This document shows, one piece after another, positions 1-9,733 of a stretch of DNA of 40,549 nucleotides. Source of the stretch: Terriglobia bacterium (GTDB lineage: Bacteria; Acidobacteriota; Terriglobia; UBA7540); NCBI GenBank assembly GCA_030041095.1, contig JASHON010000094.1, positions 1 to 40,549 on the forward strand. Reading direction: 5' to 3'. Within the stretch, counting starts at the first letter, position 1, and each line of letters begins with the position of its first letter. A program made the translations under genes and the position numbers. The notes beneath the pieces were generated by a model that made no database searches, had not been told where the DNA came from, and saw only the letters and a program-made list of their open reading frames with translations.

Positions 1-165
1 ATCGTAGAGACGCTTTTTGGAAAGATGGCCCGCACGTTTCTTCGCCACATTCGAGTGCAATCTTGGGAAGAACTTCGCGACCGGATTATGAAAGGCATCG
101 AGGAAATCAATGCTGAACCGGTCGTTCATCGCTGGAAGAATTTTGACGCACTCCCAACAGGATAA
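1..165 (+). CDS. IS630-family transposase, C-terminal 54 residues (partial)
   Basis: Frame 1 is open from the first base to a TAA at 163-165. The peptide reads IVETLFGKMARTFLRHIRVQ and then a helix with WEELRDRIMKGIEEINAEPV. This is the typical tail of IS630-family DDE transposases, which ends in a tract like EEIN.xPVxxRWK (here VVHRWKNFD). The DDE catalytic core would lie upstream of the window. Only the tail is visible, so whether the element is intact or a remnant is unknown. Confidence 0.7.
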   Translation: MVETLFGKMARTFLRHIRVQSWEELRDRIMKGIEEINAEPVVHRWKNFDALPTG

Positions 166-197
166 CGTGGATATGTTTTAATGAAACGATATACTAG
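1..197 (+). mobile_element. Right end of an IS630-type insertion sequence (partial)
   Basis: The window opens inside a transposase reading frame that stops at 163-165. About 30 bases later comes an AT-rich stretch ending in ACTAG at 193-197, which resembles the ends of IS630/Tc1-type elements. The left end is outside the window, so the matching terminal repeat and the TA target duplication cannot be checked. The right boundary is an estimate. Confidence 0.5.
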
Positions 198-369
198 ACG
201 TATTCATCTCGGGGAATCCGTGCAGATGAGTCAATAGGGGTTTACATTGCGCCGGCAACAACTGCTCGTCGATCGCGGTCTCTTCTCTGGGTTCAATCGG
301 GCTTCCGAGCCGCCTCCGGGCACGGTTCGGTTTGCGCTGTAGCCGATGAGGCTTATCAGAACGACACAG

Positions 370-416
370 AAAATAAAAAGGCTGCACTCACCGCCCCCTC
401 CGCAGTGAATGCAGCC
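370..416 (-). terminator. Rho-independent terminator of the PEP-CTERM gene
   Basis: Read on the minus strand, GGCTGCATTCAC (416-405) pairs with GTGAGTGCAGCC (391-380), a 12-bp stem with one G-T pair. The loop is 13 nt and is followed by the U-tract TTTTTATTTT (379-370). It lies about 70 bases past the stop of the minus-strand gene at 485. Confidence 0.85.
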
Positions 417-484
417 CAATGTGGATTCAAGAGATCAGTTAAACAAGGCCGCCACACAGCAAGTGTGCCGGGCTTACTCGCCTC

Positions 485-1144
485 TTATTCAACAGCCCTT
501 GCTCGTCGCCGGAAGATCAGACCCAATCCGATCAATCCGATTCCGAACAAGACAAGAGAACCGGGCTCCGGGGTGACGAATGCTCCCGCAGCCACCGTTG
601 CACTTCCCGACGTTCCCACCTTGGAGTTAAAAGCGATGGAATCGAAGGTACTGCCCAACTGATTGAGGGAGAACTGGAACGGTTCCGTCGTGTTGCCATC
701 CATCCACGTGCCGTCGAACTGAGGGGTCTGGGTGCTATCCTGCACTTCGGTGAGGGTCGCCGCTCCCGTAATGGAGAGACCACCCGGTCCCGTGAACGTA
801 AACGTCACCGTGGCGCCGTTCATGTTCACTGTGTAGATGCCAGAAGTGCCGGACGCAGACGCCTCAACAATACCGGTCGTTTCGATGGTGTACGTTCCGG
901 CAACATCAGCCCCGTTTCCGTTCAACAACCCGAAACCACTGAGCCAGTAGTCGCCGTTTACCAGCGACCCCAGCGCAACGTCCGCGGGCCCGCTGGCGCC
1001 CGTCGATGTGATGGTCACGTTCTGGGTGCTCTCGTCGAGCGCAACCTCAGACACCGTGTTGGCACGGGCTGTCGTTGTCGCCACCACAGCAGCGAACGCC
1101 AGCGCAACCATCACTGAAATAAACTTCAAGATTTGTTTCCTCAT
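485..1144 (-). CDS. PEP-CTERM sorting-domain secreted protein
   Basis: This 219-residue protein starts with a signal peptide (MRKQ, then a hydrophobic run to about residue 28, ending TARA). It ends with a PEP-CTERM signal: TPEPGSLVLFGIGLIGLGL followed by the basic tail FRRRARAVE. Proteins with this tail are exported and processed by exosortase (EpsH/XrtA type), usually in exopolysaccharide-producing bacteria. The middle is rich in Gly, Thr, Ser and Ala and predicts beta structure; I do not recognise a domain there. A GGAGAG ribosome site sits just upstream of the ATG, and a strong terminator follows. No exosortase gene is in the window, so it must be encoded elsewhere. The function of the mature protein is unknown. 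Confidence 0.85.
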   Translation of the reverse strand: MRKQILKFISVMVALAFAAVVATTTARANTVSEVALDESTQNVTITSTGASGPADVALGSLVNGDYWLSGFGLLNGNGADVAGTYTIETTGIVEASASGTSGIYTVNMNGATVTFTFTGPGGLSITGAATLTEVQDSTQTPQFDGTWMDGNTTEPFQFSLNQLGSTFDSIAFNSKVGTSGSATVAAGAFVTPEPGSLVLFGIGLIGLGLIFRRRARAVE

Positions 1145-1984
1145 ACTCTCTCCTGATGGAATTTGCCAAACCTCGGCGGCAGCGGCACGCCGTGGTCATC
1201 CACAGTGGTCCTTGGCCCCTCCCTCAATTTTTACGCGAGTGCCACTTTCCCCCGCCCGCAGCAGGACCCCTCCCAAACCAAATTACGACGATGAACTCAA
1301 ATCCCAACGCCCACGAATCCATTCCTTCGGTCCGTCGCGTCGGGTCTCAATTCGCTTGCAGCCTGTAAACGAGCAATTGGAATTCCATTGCCTAGAAGGC
1401 TGTCCATTGTCTGTATCTATTGAAAACACGATGGATAATTCGGATTGCCCCCTTCCCTGCAAATCTCCGCGCCGTCGAGAGTGGTAATCGTCAGGAACAA
1501 GTGGTAACTGCGTTCCACTGCAATACGAAAGCCTTGGTTTGCTGCCCTGTTTTTTGCATCGGTGCTTACCCCGCCTTGCGAAACTCGCAAAACGTGAATC
1601 TGCCGGGCCGGGACGGGTTTCGAACCCGCTCCCAGTCCTGGTTGGGAGCAGCGACTTTCACTCCTTGAATCTTACACGGCTCTACGCCGCGACCGCTTCA
1701 AGTGGCAGCCGTTTTCTCCAACCATGTTATTCAAAACGCTTAAGGTAATTGACGTGCCTGCACTTTTGGCTCGACAGCCGCGAGCCGCGAACGCAAGCGA
1801 ATGGGTGTGCGCAATGAGTAGGAGATAGTCCGGGATCGGAGGATGCAAAATCCGAGGGTTAAACACGCTCGACATTATGACGGAGGCAGACGGAGGGTTC
1901 TGTGAGCCGAAGAGCAGGCTGTGTTAACCGGCAATCAGCAATAAGTAACAACACTGCGGGGGCGAGAGGAAGGGTGGGCGCCGG
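1145..1984. other. Gene-free stretch between the PEP-CTERM gene and the response regulator
   Basis: No open frame here has a credible start or recognisable protein. Two nested palindromes stand out. CGGGTTTCGAACCCG (1614-1628) is a perfect 6-bp hairpin with a 3-nt loop, and GCTCCCA...TGGGAGC (about 1628-1649) is a perfect 7-bp hairpin. Together they imitate the variable arm plus T-arm of a tRNA on the minus strand, but no acceptor or anticodon stem can be built. The stretch probably also holds the promoter of the PEP-CTERM gene, which I could not place. Confidence 0.4.
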
Positions 1985-2761
1985 TCATGCCACGCGAGGT
2001 CTGTTCCGTTGCGGTTCCTGCACGGTCTCGCCAAGTTGATATCCTTCGCCGCGGACAGTATAGATCAGCTTTTTTGCAGATCCGCGGTCAATTTTATTTC
2101 GCAGGTAATTGATATACACGTCAACAATGTTCGTAAGTGAATTGTACGCAACCCGCCAAACGTTTTCTGAGATCGCAGAACGGGTCAAGCAACGCCCGGC
2201 GTTCACCAACAAATATTCCAGCAGCGCATACTCTTTTTGCGTAAGCTCAATCGGCCGGCCCGCGCGCTTCACTCTGCGATTTACGCGGTTCAGCTCAAGA
2301 TCGTCGTACCGGATTACGATTTCCTCGGTGGGACGCAGCCTGCGCATGAGCGCCCGCGCCCGGGCCGCAAGCTCAGCGTATTCAAAGGGCTTGACCAAAT
2401 AGTCGTCGGCGCCTAAGTCCAACGCGCGAACGCGGTCTTCCAGCTTCGTGCGGCCCGTCACCACCAGAATGGGATGCCAAGCGCCTTGCGCGCGCAAGCG
2501 AGCCAGCACGTCGAGGCCGTCTCCGCGCGGCAGGGTGAGGTCCAGGATGACGAGGTTGAAATCGAAGGAGCCGAGCCGTGCCTCTGCTCCTTCGCCGTCT
2601 CGCACCACTTCGGTGATGTAGCCGTCAAGTTCAAGTCTTTCCTTGAGAAACTGCGCAGAGATCTCGTCGTCTTCAACCAGCAGCACGCGCGAGCTGCGCT
2701 CGGCTGGTGATGGCGAAGGTTGCGGGATGGGCTGGGTGTCGGACTGCGGCTGTACGTTCAT
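1985..2761 (-). CDS. OmpR/PhoB-type response regulator
   Basis: This 258-residue two-component regulator has an N-terminal receiver domain (about 25-140) and a C-terminal OmpR-type winged helix (about 148-245). Visible receiver residues are the acidic pocket E30-D31-D32, phospho-acceptor D74 in VILDLTLP, T102 and K124 in LVKPFEY. The winged helix contains LTQKEYALLEYLL and ends in YTVRGEGYQL, typical of this DNA-binding class. A Pro/Ser/Gln-rich leader of about 24 residues precedes the receiver; a start further in is possible, but none has a clearly better ribosome site. No histidine kinase is adjacent, so it is an orphan in this window. Its targets are unknown. Confidence 0.88.
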   Translation of the reverse strand: MNVQPQSDTQPIPQPSPSPAERSSRVLLVEDDEISAQFLKERLELDGYITEVVRDGEGAEARLGSFDFNLVILDLTLPRGDGLDVLARLRAQGAWHPILVVTGRTKLEDRVRALDLGADDYLVKPFEYAELAARARALMRRLRPTEEIVIRYDDLELNRVNRRVKRAGRPIELTQKEYALLEYLLVNAGRCLTRSAISENVWRVAYNSLTNIVDVYINYLRNKIDRGSAKKLIYTVRGEGYQLGETVQEPQRNRPRVA

Positions 2762-3423
2762 GATGGGGATCTCCCTATGACATAGTTTTATAGTGAGATA
2801 TTAACGCATCGTATATCACCCACGCAAGAACTTTTTTAGGGGAATTTAATCGGGCGGGAATCGGACTTCCAGCTTGCTGGAACGCTTGCCACACCATTCC
2901 TGTTGAACCTCGTTATGGCCGGCTCGCTTCGGTTGTATTCATTCTACTTATCCAGGCCGGGATGATTTCGGGATTTCGCCGGCGCGGGAACGTTCATCAA
3001 GTTCATTCAGAATTCCTGGCATATGACTTATCCGTAAACATCATCACGTTCAGGCGTGACCTGCGTCACTTCGTCGCCTGCCAGCTCGGGGCTACACTGC
3101 GCCTGTGGCAAGCTTCCGAAGCGCCTTGATAACCCGGCGCATCAGTTCCGAATTCCTCCGCTTGCTCCCCAAGTTGCGCGCCTTCCAGGAGTCCCGTCCT
3201 TCGCCGCCTCGAGCTGGTTCTGCCGATTCGATCGAAAATGTGCCTGGAGTAATCGGTCTTCTCCAGAAAATCGGAGAACACCTTAGAGAAATCAGGGCAT
3301 CACGTCAAGGTGCCAGGGCGCAGAATAATGCCACGACCGGCTCCCTTGCCTGGAGCGCCGCCCCTTGCGACAATGCTCCTCGGAGTGCTTTTTTGCGTGT
3401 AACCCAATTCTGGAGGAAGGCAT
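2762..3423. other. Gene-free divergent region between response regulator and citrate synthase
   Basis: These 660 bases separate two divergent genes and should carry both promoters. The part next to the regulator (2780-2830) is AT-rich. A small palindrome GTGAC-CTGC-GTCAC lies at about 3056-3069. No open frame in the region resembles a protein. I could not assign promoter boxes with confidence. Confidence 0.4.
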
Positions 3424-4737
3424 ATGGAAAATGGAACTCTGAAAGTCGTGGACAGCCGAACGAACGCGAGTTATGAGCTGCCGCTTTTCAAAGGGACCAT
3501 TCGTGCCGCGGATTTACGCACGGTCAAGACGAGCGCCGATGACTTCGGCGTCATGAGTTACGATCCCGCGTTCATGAACACCGCGTCATGCCAGAGCGCC
3601 GTCACATTCATTGACGGTGACAAAGGGATTCTGCGCTATCGAGGGTATCCCATCGAGCAGTTGGCGGAAAAATGCAGCTTCCTGGAAGTGGCGTATCTGC
3701 TGCTGCACGGCGAGCTGCCCACGGAATCCGAATTAAAGTCGTGGATCGACGCCATCACCCACCACACGATGCTTCACGAGTATTTCAAGAAATTTCTGGA
3801 AGGTTTCCGCCTGGCATCGCATCCCATGGGGATGTTCGTCAGTGCCGTGGCGGCGCTTTCCACTTACTATCCGGAAGCAAAGAACGTGCTTGACCCCGAG
3901 GTTCGCAAGCTGGAAATCTACCGGCTGATCGGCAAAGTTCCCACGATCGCCGCATATACTTACCGGCACGGTCTCGGGTTCCCGTATGTCTATCCGGACA
4001 ACGACCTCGGCTATACTGAAAATTTCATGAATATGCTCTGGAAGATGGTCGAGCCGAAATATCGGGCTAACCCGGTTCTGGCCCGAGCCCTCGACATCCT
4101 TTTTATCCTGCACGCAGACCACGAGCAAAACTGCAGCACAAACGTGATGCGGTCCGTCGGCAGCTCGCTGGCTGATCCGTTTGTCTCCGTGGCCGCGGCC
4201 GCGGCGGCGCTTTCCGGCCCGCTGCACGGGGGCGCCAACGAGGCTGTGCTGAAGATGCTGGATGAGATCGGATCCAAGGATCGCGTGCCGGCCTACGTGG
4301 AGCACGTCAAGGCAGGACATGGAAAGCTGATGGGATTTGGGCATCGGGTCTACAAGCACTACGATCCGCGCGCCCGGATCATCAAGTGGACGGCCGACCA
4401 GGTGTTCAAGGTGACCGGAAGTAATCCCAAGCTTGATATCGCATTGGAGCTCGAGCGGATTGCTCTGGAAGACGAGTACTTCGTCAAGCGAAAGCTTTAT
4501 CCGAACGTCGATTTCTATTCCGGGATCATTTACCAGGCGCTGGGATTCCAGCCGGCAATGTTTACCGTGCTGTTTGCAATCCCGCGGACGGTAGGATGGC
4601 TCGCGCAGTGGCAGGAGCTGCTGCAAGATTCAGAGCAGAAGATCGCGCGGCCGCGGCAGATTTACGTGGGGCACGAAGCGCGGGATTTTGTTCCCATCGA
4701 GAAGCGCGGCGCAGCGGCAGCGCCGCCCGCGCGGTGA
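3424..4737 (+). CDS. gltA: Citrate synthase
   Basis: This enzyme condenses oxaloacetate and acetyl-CoA to citrate, the entry step of the TCA cycle, in the cytoplasm. At 437 residues it has the usual length for hexameric type II bacterial citrate synthases. Active-site regions are visible: HADHEQN (H233), GPLHGGANEAV (H268), GFGHRVYKHYDPR (H307) and YPNVDFYSG (D363). H268, H307 and D363 correspond to the His-His-Asp catalytic set. The N-terminus contains the type II pattern with YDPAFMNTASCQSAVTFIDG. The ATG is preceded by TGGAGGAAGG, an excellent ribosome site. It is first of three TCA genes in a row, with icd 169 bases downstream. The C-terminus ends in a short Ala/Pro-rich tail. Confidence 0.96.
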   Translation: MENGTLKVVDSRTNASYELPLFKGTIRAADLRTVKTSADDFGVMSYDPAFMNTASCQSAVTFIDGDKGILRYRGYPIEQLAEKCSFLEVAYLLLHGELPTESELKSWIDAITHHTMLHEYFKKFLEGFRLASHPMGMFVSAVAALSTYYPEAKNVLDPEVRKLEIYRLIGKVPTIAAYTYRHGLGFPYVYPDNDLGYTENFMNMLWKMVEPKYRANPVLARALDILFILHADHEQNCSTNVMRSVGSSLADPFVSVAAAAAALSGPLHGGANEAVLKMLDEIGSKDRVPAYVEHVKAGHGKLMGFGHRVYKHYDPRARIIKWTADQVFKVTGSNPKLDIALELERIALEDEYFVKRKLYPNVDFYSGIIYQALGFQPAMFTVLFAIPRTVGWLAQWQELLQDSEQKIARPRQIYVGHEARDFVPIEKRGAAAAPPAR

Positions 4738-4906
4738 GGCTGCAACGCTGGCATGGATGCGCCTCTCTCACCGGGTCCTCACGCACCCCTTAGCAATGCT
4801 CCGCTCGCGCAAGCGAATTTGTCCGCTGGGGAAAAGGGGCGAGGGCGTGTGGCAGTAGGGGTCGTCGCAGAGTTTTTAGAGCGAATATCACAACCTGGAG
4901 GTGTAA

Positions 4907-6157
4907 GTGGAAGCATACAACGGTGTATCGGTACCTGCCGGCGGGCAGGCCATCGAGGTGCGAGACGGGAAGTTCATCGTTCCGGATCATCCGATCCTCC
5001 CTTTTATCGAGGGCGACGGCGTCGGGCCAGACATCTGGCGCGCGTCGCGGACCGTGTTCGATGCCGCAGTGAGAGAAGCTTATGGGGGCCAGCGCCGTGT
5101 AGTGTGGTATGAAGTTTTTGCGGGCGAAAACGCCTTCGGGCGCTTCAAGGAATGGCTGCCGCAGGGAACGCTGGATGCCATCCAACGGTTTCATATCGCC
5201 ATCAAAGGGCCGCTGACCACGCCGGTAGGAGGCGGAATCCGCAGTTTGAACGTCGCTTTGCGCCAGCTTCTCAATCTCTACGTTTGCTTGCGCCCGGTGC
5301 GTTATTTTCCGGGTGTTCCTTCACCCGTGAAACACCCGGAACGGCTGGATGTGGTCATCTTCCGGGAAAACACGGAAGACGTTTACGCAGGGATCGAATG
5401 GCAGCAAGGCACGCCGGCGGCGAAGCGGGTGATCGATTTCCTCAACCAGACGATGGGCAAGAACATTCGCGAGGATTCCGGAATCGGCATCAAGCCGATC
5501 AGCGTAACGGGCTCAAAGCGCCTCATTCGTCGCGCCATTCAATACGCGCTGGATAACGGGCGGAAGAACGTTACGTTGGTTCACAAAGGCAACATCATGA
5601 AGTTTACGGAAGGCGCATTTCGCGATTGGGGTTACGAACTGGTGAAAGAGGAGTTCTCCGAAGTTTGTGTGACGGAGGCAGAGGCAGGGACCAAGCCGGG
5701 TAAGGTGATCGTCAAGGACCGGATCGCCGATTCCATGTTCCAGCAGGTGCTGTTGAGGCCGGACGAATACGACGTGATCGCCACACCAAACCTCAATGGC
5801 GACTATCTCTCCGACGCCTGCGCCGCGCAGATCGGCGGCCTGGGTATGGCTCCCGGCGCAAATCTGGGCGACGAGCACGGCGTATTCGAGGCAACCCACG
5901 GAACCGCGCCGAAATATGCCGGCCAGGACGTCATTAATCCATCCAGCGTCATTTTGAGCGGTTCACTGATGTTCCGGTTTATGGGCTGGAAGGAAGCTTC
6001 TGACCTGATTGAGCGTGGAATTACTGAAGCGATCCGGCAGAAGCGCGTGACTTACGATTTGCATCGCCAGATGGAAGGAGCGGTGAAGCTGAAAACCAGC
6101 GAGTACGCGCAGGCGATTATCAGCAACATGAACGGGAAAGAGGCCGTTCACGGTTAA
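4907..6157 (+). CDS. icd: Isocitrate dehydrogenase (NADP-dependent type)
   Basis: This 416-residue enzyme decarboxylates isocitrate to 2-oxoglutarate. It starts at a GTG preceded by GGAGGTGTAA. Numbering matches the E. coli enzyme closely: S113 and N115 in the substrate loop [11 protein letters not shown]119, R129, R153 and Y160 ([10 protein letters not shown]), with a Lys in [14 protein letters not shown]. The coenzyme region [11 protein letters not shown] plus a Tyr and Arg in VTYDLHRQM matches the NADP-binding set of bacterial type I enzymes, so NADP is the likely cofactor. S113 is the residue phosphorylated by AceK in enterobacteria; no AceK is visible here. It lies between citrate synthase and malate dehydrogenase on the same strand. 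Confidence 0.95.
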   Translation: MEAYNGVSVPAGGQAIEVRDGKFIVPDHPILPFIEGDGVGPDIWRASRTVFDAAVREAYGGQRRVVWYEVFAGENAFGRFKEWLPQGTLDAIQRFHIAIKGPLTTPVGGGIRSLNVALRQLLNLYVCLRPVRYFPGVPSPVKHPERLDVVIFRENTEDVYAGIEWQQGTPAAKRVIDFLNQTMGKNIREDSGIGIKPISVTGSKRLIRRAIQYALDNGRKNVTLVHKGNIMKFTEGAFRDWGYELVKEEFSEVCVTEAEAGTKPGKVIVKDRIADSMFQQVLLRPDEYDVIATPNLNGDYLSDACAAQIGGLGMAPGANLGDEHGVFEATHGTAPKYAGQDVINPSSVILSGSLMFRFMGWKEASDLIERGITEAIRQKRVTYDLHRQMEGAVKLKTSEYAQAIISNMNGKEAVHG

Positions 6158-6261
6158 TCTGGTTACCAGGCGGGGCAGCGGCCTCTGTTTTTGTCCGCGG
6201 CTTGTGTCAGCGCTCCGGCGAAAGGATGGTCAACGGCGGGAGCTAATCCAAGGAGGCACCG

Positions 6262-7224
6262 ATGAGAAAGAAGGTTACGGTTGTCGGCGCGGGGAACGTT
6301 GGCGCCACGTGCGCGCTTCGCATCGCAGAGAGGGAGCTGGCGGATGTCGCGCTGGTTGATGTGATCGAAGGAGTGCCGCAAGGCAAGGCGCTTGATTTAC
6401 TTGAAGCAAGCCCGATTCGCAAATGTGATATCGAAGTGACTGGCAGCAATGACTACGGCCCCACGGCCGGGTCGGACATCGTTGTTTTGACCGCCGGTTT
6501 CCCCCGCAAACCCGGCATGAGCCGCGACGACTTGCTCTGGGCTAATTACGAAATCGTGAAGAACTCGGTGGAGCAGGTGGTCGAAGGTTCGCCGCAGAGC
6601 ATTTTGATGGTGGTCACGAACCCGCTCGATGCCATGTGTCATGTGGCGCAGCGCGTCAGCGGCTTTCCCAAGAACCGGGTGATGGGCATGGCGGGCGTGT
6701 TGGATACGGCGCGCTTTCGCACGTTTGTAGCGCAGGAGCTTGAGGTGTCTGTGGAAGACGTGGTGACGATGGTGATGGGCGGACACGGCGATTCCATGGT
6801 GCCGCTGGTTCGCTATACGAACGTTGCCGGCTTGCCGCTTACCGAGCTGATGGATGCCGAAAAAATCCAGGCCATCGTCAAGCGCACGCGGCAAGGCGGC
6901 GCAGAAATCGTGAAGTACTTGAAAACGGGCAGCGCCTACTATGCTCCTTCAGCGGCGGTAACGGAGATGGTGCAGGCCGTATTGCTCGACCGCAAACGCG
7001 TCCTCACCTGTTCCGCTTATCTTGAAGGTGAATACGGCATCCGCAATTTGTTTGTGGGAGTGCCCGTGAAGCTGGGGGCGCAAGGCATCGAAAAGATCTT
7101 TGAAGCGAGGCTCACGGGGGAAGAGCGCGCTGCGCTCGAAAAAAGCGCCGGCGCGGTGAAAGAGCTTGTGGACGTCCTGGCGCCCAAGCTCGGCTCGCCC
7201 GGAGCGGCCTCAGCGAAAACGTAA
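6262..7224 (+). CDS. mdh: Malate dehydrogenase (LDH-like type)
   Basis: This 320-residue enzyme oxidises malate to oxaloacetate, which the neighbouring citrate synthase uses. The Rossmann motif [12 protein letters not shown] is at residues 7-18, with D33 ending the second strand, as expected for NAD. R82 and R88 ([12 protein letters not shown]) and R151 bind the dicarboxylate. D148 and H175 ([10 protein letters not shown]) form the catalytic pair. An Arg in the mobile loop (R82) indicates malate rather than lactate specificity. The ribosome site AAGGAGG is seven bases before the ATG. It closes the gltA-icd-mdh block, and the next gene converges on it from the other strand 93 bases later. Confidence 0.95.
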   Translation: MRKKVTVVGAGNVGATCALRIAERELADVALVDVIEGVPQGKALDLLEASPIRKCDIEVTGSNDYGPTAGSDIVVLTAGFPRKPGMSRDDLLWANYEIVKNSVEQVVEGSPQSILMVVTNPLDAMCHVAQRVSGFPKNRVMGMAGVLDTARFRTFVAQELEVSVEDVVTMVMGGHGDSMVPLVRYTNVAGLPLTELMDAEKIQAIVKRTRQGGAEIVKYLKTGSAYYAPSAAVTEMVQAVLLDRKRVLTCSAYLEGEYGIRNLFVGVPVKLGAQGIEKIFEARLTGEERAALEKSAGAVKELVDVLAPKLGSPGAASAKT

Positions 7225-7317
7225 CGCCTTGGCGGCAACGGGAACGGACGAATTCAATCTGGCGGCGGTTGACAGATCTGAAGCCGGCAGGCTGCCCGCC
7301 AGATTTTCCCCAACATT

Positions 7318-8562
7318 TCATTGGAGCGGCTTGAGCGCCGCCGGGTCCGCGCCCGTTTGCGCCTCCTGAAGCATGTGTGCGCCCAAGAGGTCCCAGCTTA
7401 CAAAGTGACCCGCAGCCGTCGGCGCACCCGTCTGCGGGTTGTAATTCTCGTTCATGCCGCCCGTTGCCTTGAGGTCTCGCACCAGCAGCGTCACCGTTTC
7501 CTCGGCCAGTTCGCTGGCCTGTTTACGAAAACCGTAATTCATCAGGCCGTGCATTAACAGGTCATTCGAAATCACCCAAACAGGGCCGCGCCAGTAACCG
7601 CTGTGCGGATTGTAATCCGGCTCATCGGCGGCGATCGTGCGGATGCCGTAAGGAGCCCAGAATTCTTCAGGGTTCAGCAGGTGCTGCCGAATCATGCGCT
7701 GCGCTTGTTCCGGCGTGGCAATTCGCGCCCACAGAGGCACGAAATCGGTCCACGTTTTGATGCGAACGAACTGGCCGGTGCGGGAGTCGATGTTGAGATA
7801 AAGCCCTTCGGAAGGATCCCACATAAGCTTCTGTACCCGCCGTCTGAGAGCAGCGGCTTTTTGGCCGTAGCGCGCCGCATCTTGTGGCTTGCCGAGCGCG
7901 AGCGCGATCAGCCGCATAGCCTCGTATTCGCGATCGATGTAGCACTGCAGATCCACGCCTTCCGTCACGTCAGCGGGCGAATTCGAAACCGCCGGATTGT
8001 TGTCGACTCCGCTTTCTACGCCGTCGAACCAACGGAAAAGGCCGTTCGGCGCCCGCCTCGCGTTCTCCCAGAATTGAAGGGTAAGGGCAAGCCGCTTGTA
8101 ATAAGGCCGAAGCCACGTTGCGTTGCCGATAGTTTCAGAAGCGCGCCACGCTGCCTGCGCCAGGAAAGGCTTGCACATTTCGGGCAACGCCCAAAATCCA
8201 TCCGGAGCGATTTCGCGCGGCACGTAGCCCGGATCATCCGCGCGCGCGCCAACAAAGTCCAGAAAATCCTCGACGGAATCAGCGAGCGGGCGACCGACGT
8301 GATCGTAGCTGAGCGCTACCCCCATGAAGTAAGTATCCCAGTCAAAGAGCTGGAAATAGGGTCCGCTCGGAACGAGGTATTCGTGCCTCAGCAAGCCCCG
8401 GGGTGGCTTCACAATGTCGCGCTTTGCTCCCGTGGTCCTCAAAAGCTGCGCAAGCTGGCGGGCGTTGGGCGTCGCGCCAAAGCCGGTGGCAACCATCATG
8501 AAGGCGAGCGCCGTGAACGCACAGGTTTGCCTGACAGCCCGCCTAACAAATCTGCGAGACAT
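7318..8562 (-). CDS. Secreted glycoside hydrolase, GH63-like (alpha/alpha)6-barrel
   Basis: The frame is open from 8847, but I place the start at 8562 because a signal peptide begins there (MSRRFVRRAV, then a hydrophobic run ending GFGA); the upstream extension has no protein-like character. The 414-residue product has motifs of GH63-type enzymes such as mannosylglycerate and glucosylglycerate hydrolases: FDWDTYF (74-79), ESGVDNNP (D187, probable general acid), YWRGPVWVISN (323-333) and NENYNP (E372, probable base). Substrate is uncertain; an alpha-linked glucoside or mannoside is likely. No strong ribosome site precedes 8562. Another in-frame ATG at 8667 has a better one but would give a leader unlike a signal peptide. 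Confidence 0.75.
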   Translation of the reverse strand: MSRRFVRRAVRQTCAFTALAFMMVATGFGATPNARQLAQLLRTTGAKRDIVKPPRGLLRHEYLVPSGPYFQLFDWDTYFMGVALSYDHVGRPLADSVEDFLDFVGARADDPGYVPREIAPDGFWALPEMCKPFLAQAAWRASETIGNATWLRPYYKRLALTLQFWENARRAPNGLFRWFDGVESGVDNNPAVSNSPADVTEGVDLQCYIDREYEAMRLIALALGKPQDAARYGQKAAALRRRVQKLMWDPSEGLYLNIDSRTGQFVRIKTWTDFVPLWARIATPEQAQRMIRQHLLNPEEFWAPYGIRTIAADEPDYNPHSGYWRGPVWVISNDLLMHGLMNYGFRKQASELAEETVTLLVRDLKATGGMNENYNPQTGAPTAAGHFVSWDLLGAHMLQEAQTGADPAALKPLQ

Positions 8563-8737
8563 CGTTCTGTACCGAAACGTTAGGCCCACGAATCCTCGAG
8601 CAGGATTTACAATCGCCGCATTTCGAGGAGGCGGCACGCACGCGCCGGGTGAGGGGGTCATTTTCATCCTTCGGGGTGCCGCAGGGCGCGATGGGTTGCT
8701 GTGGCAAGCGAAGAATCGATGCATTCTCCCCCTTTGC

Positions 8738-9709
8738 CTATTGTGACCATTTCGTCGGTCGCCGGTCCCATCGGTGCTTGCGCAATTCCTGATGGAGCGG
8801 AGCGGGAAGCGGGCCCGCGTCAATCGCGGCGGCATTGGCCTCAACATTTGCCAGCTTTCGCATGCCGGGAATCACCGTCCCGACAGTGGGATTCGCCAGA
8901 ATAAAGCGCAGCGCCAGCTCCGGCAGTGTTGAGCCGGCCGGAACGAGCGGCTTCAACGCCTCCACGCGGTCTACGGTCAAACTCAGGTTTTCAGGCACAA
9001 AGTACGTGTTGCGCCAGTCCCCTTCCGGCCACCGGCTGGATTTGGTCAGGGATCCTGTCAACGATCCCTCATCGAACGGCACACGGGCAATCACCGCAAC
9101 GTCCTTTTCCCGGCATGCGGGGACGAGACCGTCGTCCGGGCTTTGCTCGAAAACGTTGTAAATCACCTGAACGGCATCCACCACCCCGGCACGAACCGCT
9201 TCAATTCCGTTCCAAGCTTCCCAACGATTCATGCTGATGCCGATCGCTCCAATCAGGCCTTGCTTCTTCACTTCTTCGAGTTTCCTGTTCCAGCGGTCGT
9301 CGGCGAGCCATGCGTCTTCCCAAGTGTGAAGTTGAATGAGGTCGATGCGGCTGACACCCAGATTGCGCAGGCTGCGATGGATGTAGTCTTCGATGTGATC
9401 CGGCGGGAAGCAATCTTCGAGTGTGAACGTGCGGCGGCTGGGCCACTGCAAATTCTTTGGCGGAATTTTCGTTGCGGCATAAAGGCGTGTGGAGGGATGA
9501 GCGCGAATCAACTTGCCCAGCAGCCTTTCACTGTGCCCCTCGCCGTAAGCAAACGCCGTATCGAAAAAGTTGACGCCCAGCTCCACGGCTCGCTCGAGCG
9601 ATCGGAGGGACGCATCGTCGTTCGAGCCCGTCCAGCCGCCCATGCCCCACATTCCGTATCCGAGCTCGCTGACGTTCCAGTTTGTCCTTCCAAAACGGCG
9701 ATATTTCAT
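8738..9709 (-). CDS. Aldo/keto reductase
   Basis: This 323-residue TIM-barrel NAD(P)H-dependent oxidoreductase has the full catalytic tetrad: D50 (FFDTAFAY), Y55, K81 (ATKIPP) and H128 (LIQLHTW). The C-terminal cofactor part carries the ALRFILANPTVGTVIPGMRK pattern, in which Arg and Lys contact the NADP phosphate. The N-terminus MKYRRFGRTNWNVSELGYGMWGMGGW is typical of the YajO/Tas-like branch. The substrate cannot be told from sequence. The glycosidase gene follows on the same strand, so the two may be co-transcribed. Confidence 0.9.
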   Translation of the reverse strand: MKYRRFGRTNWNVSELGYGMWGMGGWTGSNDDASLRSLERAVELGVNFFDTAFAYGEGHSERLLGKLIRAHPSTRLYAATKIPPKNLQWPSRRTFTLEDCFPPDHIEDYIHRSLRNLGVSRIDLIQLHTWEDAWLADDRWNRKLEEVKKQGLIGAIGISMNRWEAWNGIEAVRAGVVDAVQVIYNVFEQSPDDGLVPACREKDVAVIARVPFDEGSLTGSLTKSSRWPEGDWRNTYFVPENLSLTVDRVEALKPLVPAGSTLPELALRFILANPTVGTVIPGMRKLANVEANAAAIDAGPLPAPLHQELRKHRWDRRPTKWSQ

Positions 9710-9733
9710 AGCAGGCTCCGCATGTTTGGGAAT

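Noticed and set aside
231-419. 62-codon minus-strand frame with one hydrophobic stretch
   Set aside because: It begins inside the terminator stem of the PEP-CTERM gene and has no ribosome site.
1236-1246. Sigma-54-like TGGCAC box upstream of the PEP-CTERM gene
   Set aside because: The matching TTGC box at the required spacing is absent.
1601-1660. tRNA-like T-arm plus variable-arm hairpin on the minus strand
   Set aside because: No acceptor stem, anticodon stem or CCA end can be built, even using tRNA-Ser or tRNA-Sec rules. It may be a decayed tRNA or chance palindromes.
3733-4626. Long frame opposite citrate synthase
   Set aside because: It is a shadow of a certain gene in GC-rich DNA, with no recognisable domain.
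7603-8583. 326-codon frame opposite the GH63-like gene
   Set aside because: The opposite strand has clear family motifs and a signal peptide; this frame has none.
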